The notes beneath the pieces were generated by a model that saw nothing but the letters and a program-made list of their open reading frames with translations, made no database searches and was not told where the DNA came from. A stretch of DNA of 47,435 nucleotides, taken from positions 1 through 47,435 of the forward strand of contig DAHVCP010000041.1 in the NCBI GenBank assembly GCA_027314025.1, given 5' to 3'. Within the stretch, counting starts at the first letter, position 1. Each line of letters opens with the position of its first letter. This document shows, one piece after another, positions 1-7,572 of the stretch. The DNA comes from Acidobacteriota bacterium. Its GTDB lineage: Bacteria > Acidobacteriota > Terriglobia > Terriglobales > SCQP01. Both the position numbers and the translations under genes were made by a program.

Positions 1-151
1 ACGGGGCGGGAGGCGTTGCTGCGCCAGCCTAGGCCCGGGGCCGCGGGTGCGCGCGATGCGGCCGGCTAAAGCCCGCCGCCACACGGGCTAAAGCCCATTC
101 CACGGGGCGGGAGGCGTTGCTGCGCCAGCCTCGGCCCGGGGCCGCGGGTGC
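1..151. repeat. 50-bp direct repeat with GGGCTAAAGCCC motifs
   Basis: Bases 1-50 recur at 102-151 with one mismatch (a at 31, c at 132). Between the copies lie two related motifs, GGCTAAAGCC at 64-73 and GGGCTAAAGCCC at 85-96, each with short self-complementary arms. No coding frame of its own is convincing here. This looks like a dispersed intergenic repeat family; copy number in the genome cannot be seen from the window. The first copy may continue beyond the left edge. Confidence 0.75.
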
Positions 152-184
152 GGCCGGCGAGGCGGCACGGCGCGTGCGTGGGCG

Positions 185-1552
185 CTAACGCGTCAGCTTG
201 ACCAAAGCCAGCGCCTCCGGGGGCAGGGTCAAGTGGACGGCATTCCCCGGGCCGAGGGGCAGCGCCTGCGGCGGGCCCAAGCGCGCGGCGCGGCGCAGGC
301 GGCGGACCTGGGCAGGGGAGGGAAACCGCGGGCGGCCCATGCGAATCCAGAGCGGACGGGGATCGCCGTGGCTTCGGTCCACGATCTGGACGAAGGCGCG
401 GTAACCTTGGCCCAGGCCGGCGAAACGCAAGGTGACATGCTGGACCGGTCCCACGCCGCCGACGGGAGCGTAATTCCAGACGGCGACGGCGTAACCGCCC
501 TTAGCCCGGCGCGTGGCCAGCGCCGAGTGCGACGCCAGCGGCAAGCGGCGATCGCCGAGCTGGTGCAGCAGCACGAAATCGTTGAAGGCGGCCTTGGGAA
601 TGTGGTCCTCGGCGATGATGCCGAAGCCGCCATAGAACCGCGTCTTGGTCACGCCCTGCTCCTCGAAGACATCCGAGAAGGCCCAATAGGACATGATCTT
701 CACTTTGCCGGCGCAGCGGCGGATGGTGTTGGCCAGCCAGGGGCCCATGTAGGCGGAGTCGGTCACCCGAGGCTGGTTCATGTAGCTGGCGTTGTATTCG
801 CTAAAGATGATGGGCAGATGGGGATAGGGCGGAGCCGCGACTTGGCGGTGCACCTTGGCGACGGCCAACGCCACCATATCCTTGCGGGGGACGGGGCCGG
901 GGATGCCCAGGACCGACTTGGGCGAATCGTTGCCGTAGACGTGCGTGGAGACAAAATCCACGGGAACGTGATGGCGGGCGCAGTGGGACAAAAACTCCGG
1001 AACCCACGCGGCCTGCGCCGTCGCCGGGCCGCCGACACGCAGCAGCGGGCTGACTGATTTCAGCGCCCGGGCGGTGACGTCGTAGAGATGGAAATAGGTG
1101 GCCTGGCGGGGATTGCCGGCCCAAAAGCCGATGTTGGGTTCGTTCCAGACCTCGAAATACCACTGCGCGACTTCGCCCAAGCCGTAACGGCGGATGAGGT
1201 GGCGGGCGAAGGCGCGAATGAGCCCCGCCCATTGGTTCCAGTTCTTGGGCGGGGCGATGTAGGGGCGATAGAAAAACGGCATGCGCACCGGCGAGGAGGC
1301 CAGCGCCGGCGGCATGAAGCTGAGTTCGACGTAGGGGCGCACGCCGCGCGCCAGCAGGCCGTCGTAGACCTGGTCCACGTTGGAGAAGTTGTAAACCGGC
1401 CGGCCCTGCGGGCTGAGGTGAAAGACGCCCATGCGGCGATCGAAGATGCCGTGGAAGCGGACGTAGCGGAAGCCGGTGGCGCGATGGACGGTGGACAAGT
1501 CGCGCAGATAGCTGGCGCGCATGGCCAACAGGGCATGGCCGGAACCAAACAT
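185..1552 (-). CDS. GH39-family glycosidase (beta-xylosidase-like)
   Basis: A glycoside hydrolase predicted to cleave xylosides or related plant/microbial glycans outside the cytoplasm. Counting from the first ATG, WNEPN at residues 136-140 carries the expected acid/base Glu138, and FSEYN near 250 carries the expected nucleophile Glu252; both follow the GH39/clan GH-A pattern. The barrel opens with FRYVRFHGIF and ends in a beta-rich C-terminal region, as in the family. The first ATG (1552) falls inside the conserved TTPFPHFWERMFGSG segment, so it is not the ancestral start. The same frame is open upstream to a stop at 1742-1744 and encodes a good signal peptide (Ala/Leu-rich, about 1640-1690), but with no ATG, GTG or TTG. 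The start codon therefore seems to have been lost, or a rare start is used. Family assignment is firm; whether the gene is still functional is unclear. Confidence 0.8.
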   Translation of the reverse strand: MFGSGHALLAMRASYLRDLSTVHRATGFRYVRFHGIFDRRMGVFHLSPQGRPVYNFSNVDQVYDGLLARGVRPYVELSFMPPALASSPVRMPFFYRPYIAPPKNWNQWAGLIRAFARHLIRRYGLGEVAQWYFEVWNEPNIGFWAGNPRQATYFHLYDVTARALKSVSPLLRVGGPATAQAAWVPEFLSHCARHHVPVDFVSTHVYGNDSPKSVLGIPGPVPRKDMVALAVAKVHRQVAAPPYPHLPIIFSEYNASYMNQPRVTDSAYMGPWLANTIRRCAGKVKIMSYWAFSDVFEEQGVTKTRFYGGFGIIAEDHIPKAAFNDFVLLHQLGDRRLPLASHSALATRRAKGGYAVAVWNYAPVGGVGPVQHVTLRFAGLGQGYRAFVQIVDRSHGDPRPLWIRMGRPRFPSPAQVRRLRRAARLGPPQALPLGPGNAVHLTLPPEALALVKLTR

Positions 1553-1689
1553 GCGTTCCCAGAAATGCGGGAAGGGCGTGGTGGCGGCGCGGGTGTGGAT
1601 GACGATGGTTTGGATTGCGGCGGCGGGCGGCGTCGGTGCGGCGGCGGCGAGCGGCAGCGCCAGCAGCGCCAGCGCGGCGGCGGCGAGTA

Positions 1690-1932
1690 GGGTCCGGCCG
1701 CGGAGATGCCAAAGTATTGGCCGGAGACGTTGGTGCTGGCGCTATCGCGACCGGAAGGGGGCGACGTTGCGCTGGTTGAAGATGTTGAAGAAGACGGCGC
1801 GGATCATGAGGTTGGCGCCTTGGTCGCCGCCCCAGGGCAGGGCGAAGTTCTTGGCGAAGTTCATGACGGTGTTGAAAAAGACCGGGCCGGTGAAGGAATT
1901 GCGGCCGATGCCCGCAGCGGGGACCCGTTGGA
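1690..1932 (-). pseudogene. C-terminal remnant of an Oar-like TonB-dependent receptor
   Basis: Directly after the argJ stop, a minus-strand frame reads GIGRNSFTGPVFFNTV, then GANLMIRAVFFNIFNQRN, and stops at 1752-1754. The GRNSF-GP and FNIFN motifs are typical of the last beta strands of Acidobacteriota Oar-like/carboxypeptidase-regulated TonB receptors, which are normally about 1000 residues. A second, shifted frame then gives NVSGQYFGISAAGP, resembling the usual extreme C-terminus, so a frameshift is also present. All of the upstream gene is missing; argJ sits where it should be. It is a relic and encodes no working protein. Confidence 0.65.
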
Positions 1933-3162
1933 TCAGGTGCGGTAACTCGCGTTAATGCGGATGTATTCGTCGGTGAGATCGCAGGTCCACATCCAGGAGC
2001 GGGCGCGGCCGGCGCCGAGATCCAGGCGGATCTCGACTTGGGCGACATCCAGGCGGCGCTGGGCCAGGGCTTCGGAGAACGGCAGGGCGCGGCCGCGGCG
2101 GTAGAGCGCCAAGCCGTTGCACCAGACGCGGGCTTGGGCGGGGTCAAAGCGGGCGCCGCTGTAGCCGGCGGCGCAAAGGATGCGGCCCCAGTTGGGATCG
2201 GCGCCGGCGACGGCGGTCTTGACCAGCGGGGAATGGGCGATGGCGCGGGCGGCGCGGTCGGCGTCGGCGGTGGTGCGGGCGCCCTCGACCTGGACGGTGA
2301 CGAAGCGGCGGGCGCCTTCGCCGTCCAGGACAATCTGCCGCGCCAACGAAGCGGCCACCTGGTTGAGGCCGCGCTGGAAGGCTTGGCGGCCGGCGGCGTC
2401 CAGGGCGGGACCGGCGCCGGAGGCGAACAGGGCGACGGTGTCGTTGGTGGAAGTGTCGCCGTCCACGGTGATGCGGTGAAAGGACTGCTCCACGGCGACG
2501 CTCAGCGCGCGGCGCAGCGCGGCCGCGGGCAGCGGGGCGTCGGTGAACAGAAAGGCCAGCATGGTCGCCATGCGGGGATGGATCATGCCCGCGCCCTTGG
2601 CGAAGCCGGCGATGCGATAGCGGCGGCGGCGCCAAGTGAAGCTGGCGGCGGCCAGCTTGGGGCGGGTGTCGGTGGTGAGGATGGCGGAGGCCGCCGCCAC
2701 GGGTCCATCGCCGGCGGCGGCGGGGCTGGCTGCCCAGGCAGCGAGCTGGCGGTTGATTTTGGCGCTGGGCAGGGGCACGCCGATGACGCCGGTGGAGGCG
2801 ATGAAAATCTCCTCCGGCCGGGCGCCGAGGGGCGCGGCGGCGGCGCGGGCCATGGCCTGGGCGGCGCGGTCGCCGGCGGCGCCGGTGGCGCAGTTGGCGT
2901 TGCCGGAGTTGACCACCAGGGCGCGGACGCGGCCAGCGGCGGCGGCCAGGTGGCGGCGGCTGAGGCGGACGGGGGCGGCCTGAAGGCGGTTGGTGGTGAA
3001 TACGGCGGCGGCGCGGGCCGAGGGCTGGGCGACCACCCAAAGCAGATCCGGCGCGCCGTTCTTCTTCAGGCCGCAGGGGCCGGCGAAGAAATGGAAGCCG
3101 GCGGGCCAAGCGCCGGGTTGGCTGGCGGCGGCGACGGCGGTGGCGGCGGAAAAGGGCTTCAT
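1933..3162 (-). CDS. argJ: Glutamate N-acetyltransferase / amino-acid acetyltransferase
   Basis: Transfers acetyl from N-acetylornithine to glutamate, recycling the acetyl group in arginine synthesis; bifunctional members also use acetyl-CoA. It is 409 residues. The self-cleavage site lies in GMIHPRMATML, with Thr200 as the expected nucleophile freed by autoproteolysis into alpha and beta chains. Other family motifs are NSGNANCATG (about 85-94), STGVIGVPL (about 123-131), VDGDTSTND and ADPNWGRI. The start is the ATG at 3162, where similarity begins; an upstream in-frame extension is the shadow of the neighbouring gene. It overlaps the acetyltransferase stop by ATGA, so translation is probably coupled. 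Last gene of the arg operon. Confidence 0.95.
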   Translation of the reverse strand: MKPFSAATAVAAASQPGAWPAGFHFFAGPCGLKKNGAPDLLWVVAQPSARAAAVFTTNRLQAAPVRLSRRHLAAAAGRVRALVVNSGNANCATGAAGDRAAQAMARAAAAPLGARPEEIFIASTGVIGVPLPSAKINRQLAAWAASPAAAGDGPVAAASAILTTDTRPKLAAASFTWRRRRYRIAGFAKGAGMIHPRMATMLAFLFTDAPLPAAALRRALSVAVEQSFHRITVDGDTSTNDTVALFASGAGPALDAAGRQAFQRGLNQVAASLARQIVLDGEGARRFVTVQVEGARTTADADRAARAIAHSPLVKTAVAGADPNWGRILCAAGYSGARFDPAQARVWCNGLALYRRGRALPFSEALAQRRLDVAQVEIRLDLGAGRARSWMWTCDLTDEYIRINASYRT

Positions 3163-3704
3163 ACGGCGGCTTCCCAGGGCTGCTCGGCCAGCAAGCCGGA
3201 TTGGGCGGCGGCGCCGGCGGCGGGCAGGCGAAGGGCGAAGACGTCGGCGATGACCGGCACTTGCTGGCAGTTGGCCAGCTTGGGGCAGCCAAGGCAATCG
3301 TGGGTCAGCTTCTGCGGCAGTTCGGCCATGACGGTACGGGTGAAGCCGAGGCGGAAAAAGAACTCCGGCGCATGGGTGAGGGCGAAGACCTTCCAGGCCT
3401 GATGCTCGCGCGCCGAAGCCAGCAAGGCGGCGACCAGGCGCGAACCGAGGCCGGCGCCGCGAAAGCGGGGCGCGACGGCGAGGGACTGGATTTCGGCGAC
3501 GTCGCCATCGAGGAAATGCAGCGCGCCGCCGCCGGCCAAGCGGCCCTCCGGGGCCACGGCGACGACGTAGTCGCGGATGTTTTCACAGAGATAACGGGGC
3601 GAGCGCGGCAGCAGCAGGCCTTGGGCCACGAAGGGCTGTTGCAGGGCGTGCAGCTCGGCGGCGTCATAGAGCCGCGCGGGACGCAATTGGAAGGACGGCC
3701 TCAT
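3159..3704 (-). CDS. GNAT acetyltransferase, probable short N-acetylglutamate synthase
   Basis: A 181-residue GNAT enzyme that probably makes N-acetylglutamate from glutamate and acetyl-CoA, the first step of arginine synthesis. The acetyl-CoA loop is visible at about 73-91 (QSLAVAPRFRGAGLGSRLV), followed by FFFRLGFTR. After it comes a Cys-rich motif, HDCLGCPKLANC (Cys137, Cys140, Cys146), which I recognise from short ArgA-like proteins and which could bind a metal. Lacking an amino-acid-kinase domain, it is far shorter than E. coli ArgA. It overlaps argB and argJ by ATGA at either end, so it belongs to the operon. Substrate is inferred from context; a different amino-acid acetyltransferase is possible. 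Confidence 0.8.
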   Translation of the reverse strand: MRPSFQLRPARLYDAAELHALQQPFVAQGLLLPRSPRYLCENIRDYVVAVAPEGRLAGGGALHFLDGDVAEIQSLAVAPRFRGAGLGSRLVAALLASAREHQAWKVFALTHAPEFFFRLGFTRTVMAELPQKLTHDCLGCPKLANCQQVPVIADVFALRLPAAGAAAQSGLLAEQPWEAAV

Positions 3705-4498
3705 GCGGGGCTCCCCAGGGTGATCTGCGTGCCGGCGGGGGCCGGCCCGGCGAGCAGGGCGGCGGCGCCGATGACCTCGACGCGGGCGACGCCCTGCTCC
3801 AGCGCGTGGCGGCAGGCGGCGAGCTTGGGCAGCATGCCGCCGTGGACCTGGCCGTTGGCCGACCAAGCGGCGAGCGTGGCCATGTCCAAGGCCGGGGCGA
3901 CGCGGCCCTCGGCGTCCAAGACGCCGGGAACATCGGTGACAAAGCTGAGGCGGGCGGCGCCGAGCTGGGCGGCGACGGCGGCGGCGAAGCTGTCGGCGTT
4001 GACGTTGAGCGGGCCGTCGGGGCCGGCGGCCAAGCTGGCCAGCACGGGCAGGAAGCCCGCCGCGAGCAGGGCGCGCAGCAAGCGGGGGTCGCCGCCGGTG
4101 ACGCGGCCGACGTGGCCAAGGGCGGGATCGGCGACGGCGGCGGCGATGCAGGCGCCATCCAGGCCGCAGAGGCCGACGGCGCGGGCGGCGGCGCCGGCGG
4201 CCGGCAAGGCGTGGTTGAGAGCGGCGGTGAGATGCTTGTTCACCGCGCCGGCCAGCACCATCACCGCGGCTTCCAATGTGGCGGCGTCGGTGACGCGCAG
4301 GCCCTGATGGAAGCGGGTGGGGATTTGCCGCGCGGCCAAAAACGCGGTCAGCGCGCCGCCGCCGCCATGCACCAGGCAGAGCGCTTCTCCGGCGGCGGAG
4401 CGGCGGGCCACGGCGGCGGCCAAGGCGTCCCAATTGCCGGCGGCGCCGGCGCGTTCCGGGGACAACAAACTGCCGCCAAGTTTGAGCACGGTGAGCAT
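3701..4498 (-). CDS. argB: Acetylglutamate kinase
   Basis: Phosphorylates N-acetylglutamate in the cytoplasm, the second step of arginine synthesis. The 265-residue protein has the amino-acid-kinase signatures: KLGGSLL at the N-terminus (phosphate binding), HGGGG at 44-48, NVNADSFAAAVA (acetylglutamate/nucleotide site) and the SFVTDVPGVLD segment, followed by GGMLPKL. Length is close to the short, arginine-insensitive-type enzymes. The ATG is seven bases after the argC stop, and its stop overlaps the next start by ATGA. Confidence 0.95.
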   Translation of the reverse strand: MLTVLKLGGSLLSPERAGAAGNWDALAAAVARRSAAGEALCLVHGGGGALTAFLAARQIPTRFHQGLRVTDAATLEAAVMVLAGAVNKHLTAALNHALPAAGAAARAVGLCGLDGACIAAAVADPALGHVGRVTGGDPRLLRALLAAGFLPVLASLAAGPDGPLNVNADSFAAAVAAQLGAARLSFVTDVPGVLDAEGRVAPALDMATLAAWSANGQVHGGMLPKLAACRHALEQGVARVEVIGAAALLAGPAPAGTQITLGSPA

Positions 4499-4505
4499 GG
4501 CGCGG

Positions 4506-5492
4506 CTAGGCCAGACCCGCGGCGCGGGGCAGGCCGAACATCAAGTTCATGTTTTCCACGGCCTGCCCGGCGGCGCCCTTCAGCAGATTGTCCAAGCTGG
4601 TGACGACGACCGCGGTTTGCGTGGGGGCATGCACGCGCAGGCCCAGGTCGCAGTAGTTGCCGCCGACGACGCCGTTGAGGTCGGGCAGTTCGGGCAGCGG
4701 CAGCACGCGGGTGAAGGGGCTGGCGGCGTAGGCGGCGCGGTAGACCTCCAGCAGCGCGTCCGGCGTGGCGGGGCGGGCGAGGGGAAGATAGGTGGTGGCG
4801 ATGAGGCCGCGCACCAACGGCAGCAGATGGGGGGTGAAGAGCAGCTGATCGGGGGCCAGGCCGGCGTGGCGGACGATCTCCGGGGCGTGGCGGTGTTCCA
4901 ATACGCCATAGGCCTTGCAGTTGCCGGCCAGCTCGCAGAAATGCAGATCCTGGCGCAGGCCTTTGCCGGCGCCGCTGGCGCCCGACTTGGCGTCGCAAAC
5001 CACGGGGCCGGCGGCGAGCCAGCCGGCTTGCGCCAGCGGCCAGGCGGCGGTGAGGGCGGCGGTGGCGTAGCAGCCCGGGTTGGAAACCAGGCGGGCGGCG
5101 GCGACGGCGGCGGCGTTCTTTTCCGGCCAGCCGTAGACCGCCTCCGCCAGCAGGGCGGGGGCGGCGTGGGGCAGGCGATACCAATGGGCGAACTCCTCGG
5201 CGCCGAGGCGGAAGGCGCCGCTGAGGTCCACGACGTGCACCCCGGTCTCCGCGACCGCGGCGGCGGCCATGGAGACCTCCGGCGGCGTGGCCAGGAAGAG
5301 CACGTCCAGGCGCGCGGCGCGCGCCGCCTCCGGCGTGGGCGGCTGGGCGGAGCCGAACTGCGCGGCCAGCTCGGCGGCGGGATGCGCGCGCAGCAGCCGC
5401 GCCACCTCCCGGCCGGCGTAGCCGGAGGCGCCGGCGACGCCGGCGCGCAGCCTCGCTACGCGGGCGCCGCCGCCTTGGGAATAATTATTCAT
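4506..5492 (-). CDS. argC: N-acetyl-gamma-glutamyl-phosphate reductase
   Basis: Reduces N-acetylglutamyl phosphate with NADPH to the semialdehyde, the third step of arginine synthesis. Of 328 residues, GVAGASGYAGREV (about 18-30) is the nucleotide-binding loop, SNPGCYAT holds the catalytic Cys141, and HRHAPEI contains the conserved His. It is first in the minus-strand argC-argB-acetyltransferase-argJ operon. The chosen ATG gives an N-terminus MNNYS encoded entirely by an ArgR-like operator, with no ribosome-binding site. From the promoter position the mRNA would carry only a few leader bases, so leaderless initiation is likely; a start a few codons downstream is the alternative. Confidence 0.93.
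   Translation of the reverse strand: MNNYSQGGGARVARLRAGVAGASGYAGREVARLLRAHPAAELAAQFGSAQPPTPEAARAARLDVLFLATPPEVSMAAAAVAETGVHVVDLSGAFRLGAEEFAHWYRLPHAAPALLAEAVYGWPEKNAAAVAAARLVSNPGCYATAALTAAWPLAQAGWLAAGPVVCDAKSGASGAGKGLRQDLHFCELAGNCKAYGVLEHRHAPEIVRHAGLAPDQLLFTPHLLPLVRGLIATTYLPLARPATPDALLEVYRAAYAASPFTRVLPLPELPDLNGVVGGNYCDLGLRVHAPTQTAVVVTSLDNLLKGAAGQAVENMNLMFGLPRAAGLA
5479..5490. promoter_or_regulatory. ArgR-type operator (ARG box 1)
   Basis: GAATAATTATTC is a perfect palindrome overlapping the argC start codon. With its flanking A it matches 13 of 14 positions of the Escherichia coli core TGAATWWWWATTCA. AT-only sequence of this sort stands out sharply in such GC-rich DNA. No argR gene is in the window. 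Confidence 0.75.
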
Positions 5493-5497
5493 GCTAC

Positions 5498-5509
5498 GAA
5501 TAATTATTC
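5498..5509. promoter_or_regulatory. ArgR-type operator (ARG box 2)
   Basis: A second identical GAATAATTATTC palindrome, centred 19 bp from the first, so both lie on nearly the same face of the helix, as paired ARG boxes do. It contains the -10 element of the argC promoter, so a bound repressor would block RNA polymerase directly. Confidence 0.75.
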
Positions 5510-5531
5510 ACCCATCGCGGCGGGGCGTCAA
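5503..5531 (-). promoter_or_regulatory. argC operon promoter
   Basis: On the minus strand, TTGACG (complement of 5526-5531) is followed after exactly 17 bases by AATAAT (complement of 5503-5508). The predicted transcription start lies about three bases before the argC ATG. Quality of both hexamers and ideal spacing make it a good sigma-70-type promoter; the overlap with ARG box 2 implies repression by arginine. Confidence 0.65.
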
Positions 5532-5623
5532 GCGGCGGGAACGCCGCCGGCGGGATGCCGGCGCTCCGCGGAAGCGCGGCGGCGCGCCGCCGCTCGGCTC
5601 CGGCACAAAATCAAACAAGCGTT

Positions 5624-5629
5624 TATACT
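5624..5629 (+). promoter_or_regulatory. -10 element for the ABC transporter, leaderless
   Basis: TATACT ends six bases before the ATG at 5636, so the predicted transcription start coincides with the start codon. No recognisable -35 hexamer is present at the expected distance (cggcac). It supports the choice of start for the ATPase. Confidence 0.45.
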
Positions 5630-5635
5630 CGGGGG

Positions 5636-6579
<944 letters not shown>

Positions 6580-6583
<4 letters not shown>

Positions 6584-7425
6584 GCACGACCGAGACCCTC
6601 GCCGCGCCGCCCCAGGCGCCGGCGGCGCCGGCCCGCCCCAGCTACGCCAGGGCGTTCTGGGGCCTGATGCTGCGCGACGCGCGGCTGCTGCGCCGCGATT
6701 TGTTCAGTTTCGTGGTGCGGACGATCATGAACCCGCTGTTTTTCGTCTTCATCTTCACCGACATCATGCCCAAGATCGGGCAGAACTTCTCGGGGGTGGG
6801 GGCGGCGAACTTCGCCACGATCCTGGTGCCGGGGCTGGTGGCGATCGCCATTCTGTTCCAGGGCATCATGGCGGTGGCGATGCCGCTTTCGATCGAGCTG
6901 AGCGGCACGCACGAGATCGAGGACCGGCTGATGGCGCCGCTGCCGATCGCCTGGACCGCGTTCGAGAAGATCTTCTTCAGCGTGTTCCAAAGCATTCTGG
7001 CGGCGCTGGTGGTGTTTCCGATGGTGTATTTCATCCCCGCCACGCCGGTGCACGTGCAGGTGGCGAGCTGGTGGCTGCTGGCGGTGGTGATCGTGCTGTC
7101 CAGCTTCACCGCCGGGGCGCTGGGGCTGACGATCGGGACGCTGGTGAAGCCGCAGCAGATCGGCATGATCTTCGCGGTGGTGGTGACGCCGATTATTTTT
7201 CTCGGCTGCGTGTACTATCCCTGGGCGCTGTTGCGGCGGGTGAAGTGGCTGCAGATCGCGACCCTGGCCAATCCGCTGGTGTACGTCAGCGAGGGCCTGC
7301 GGGCGGCGCTGACGCCGGCGGTGCCGCATATGCCCGCGTGGGCGTTTTTGGCCGCGCTGGTGCTCTCCGCCGCGGGCTTCAGTTGGTGGGGCATCGCCGG
7401 CTTCCGGCGGCGGGTGATCAACTAG
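6580..7425 (+). CDS. ABC transporter permease (ABC-2 type)
   Basis: Membrane partner of the preceding ATPase. The 281-residue protein begins with a Pro/Ala-rich cytoplasmic stretch, then has about six hydrophobic segments (near 45-65, 85-110, 135-160, 165-190, 195-220 and 250-270), as in ABC-2/DrrB permeases. The motif PLPIAWTAFEKIF before the third segment and NPLVYVSEGLRAAL near the end are family-like. The gene overlaps the ATPase by ATGA, so the two are made together. Substrate (lipid, antibiotic or polysaccharide) is unknown. Confidence 0.9.
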
Positions 7426-7522
7426 CCGCCGCTCGCGGCCGCGGCGGCGGCCTGTCCGGGCGGCCGGGTTACCAGTGGCGCACCTGGCGCGGCGAACAAG
7501 GCGCGGGGGCGGCGGCGCGCGA

Positions 7523-7557
7523 TATTCTAAGGCAGCTTTCAGGCTTGCGAGCCTGAA
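7523..7557 (+). promoter_or_regulatory. Possible promoter plus 5' stem-loop ahead of the TPR gene
   Basis: TATTCT at 7523-7528 could be a -10 element. About ten bases later, TTCAGGCT (7538-7545) and AGCCTGAA (7550-7557) form a perfect 8-bp stem closed by TGCG, a UNCG-type stable tetraloop. It would lie at the very 5' end of the TPR mRNA, where such hairpins protect against decay; it could instead end the ABC operon, although no T-run follows. Confidence 0.4.
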
Positions 7558-7572
7558 GGGTCCTCCATTCCC

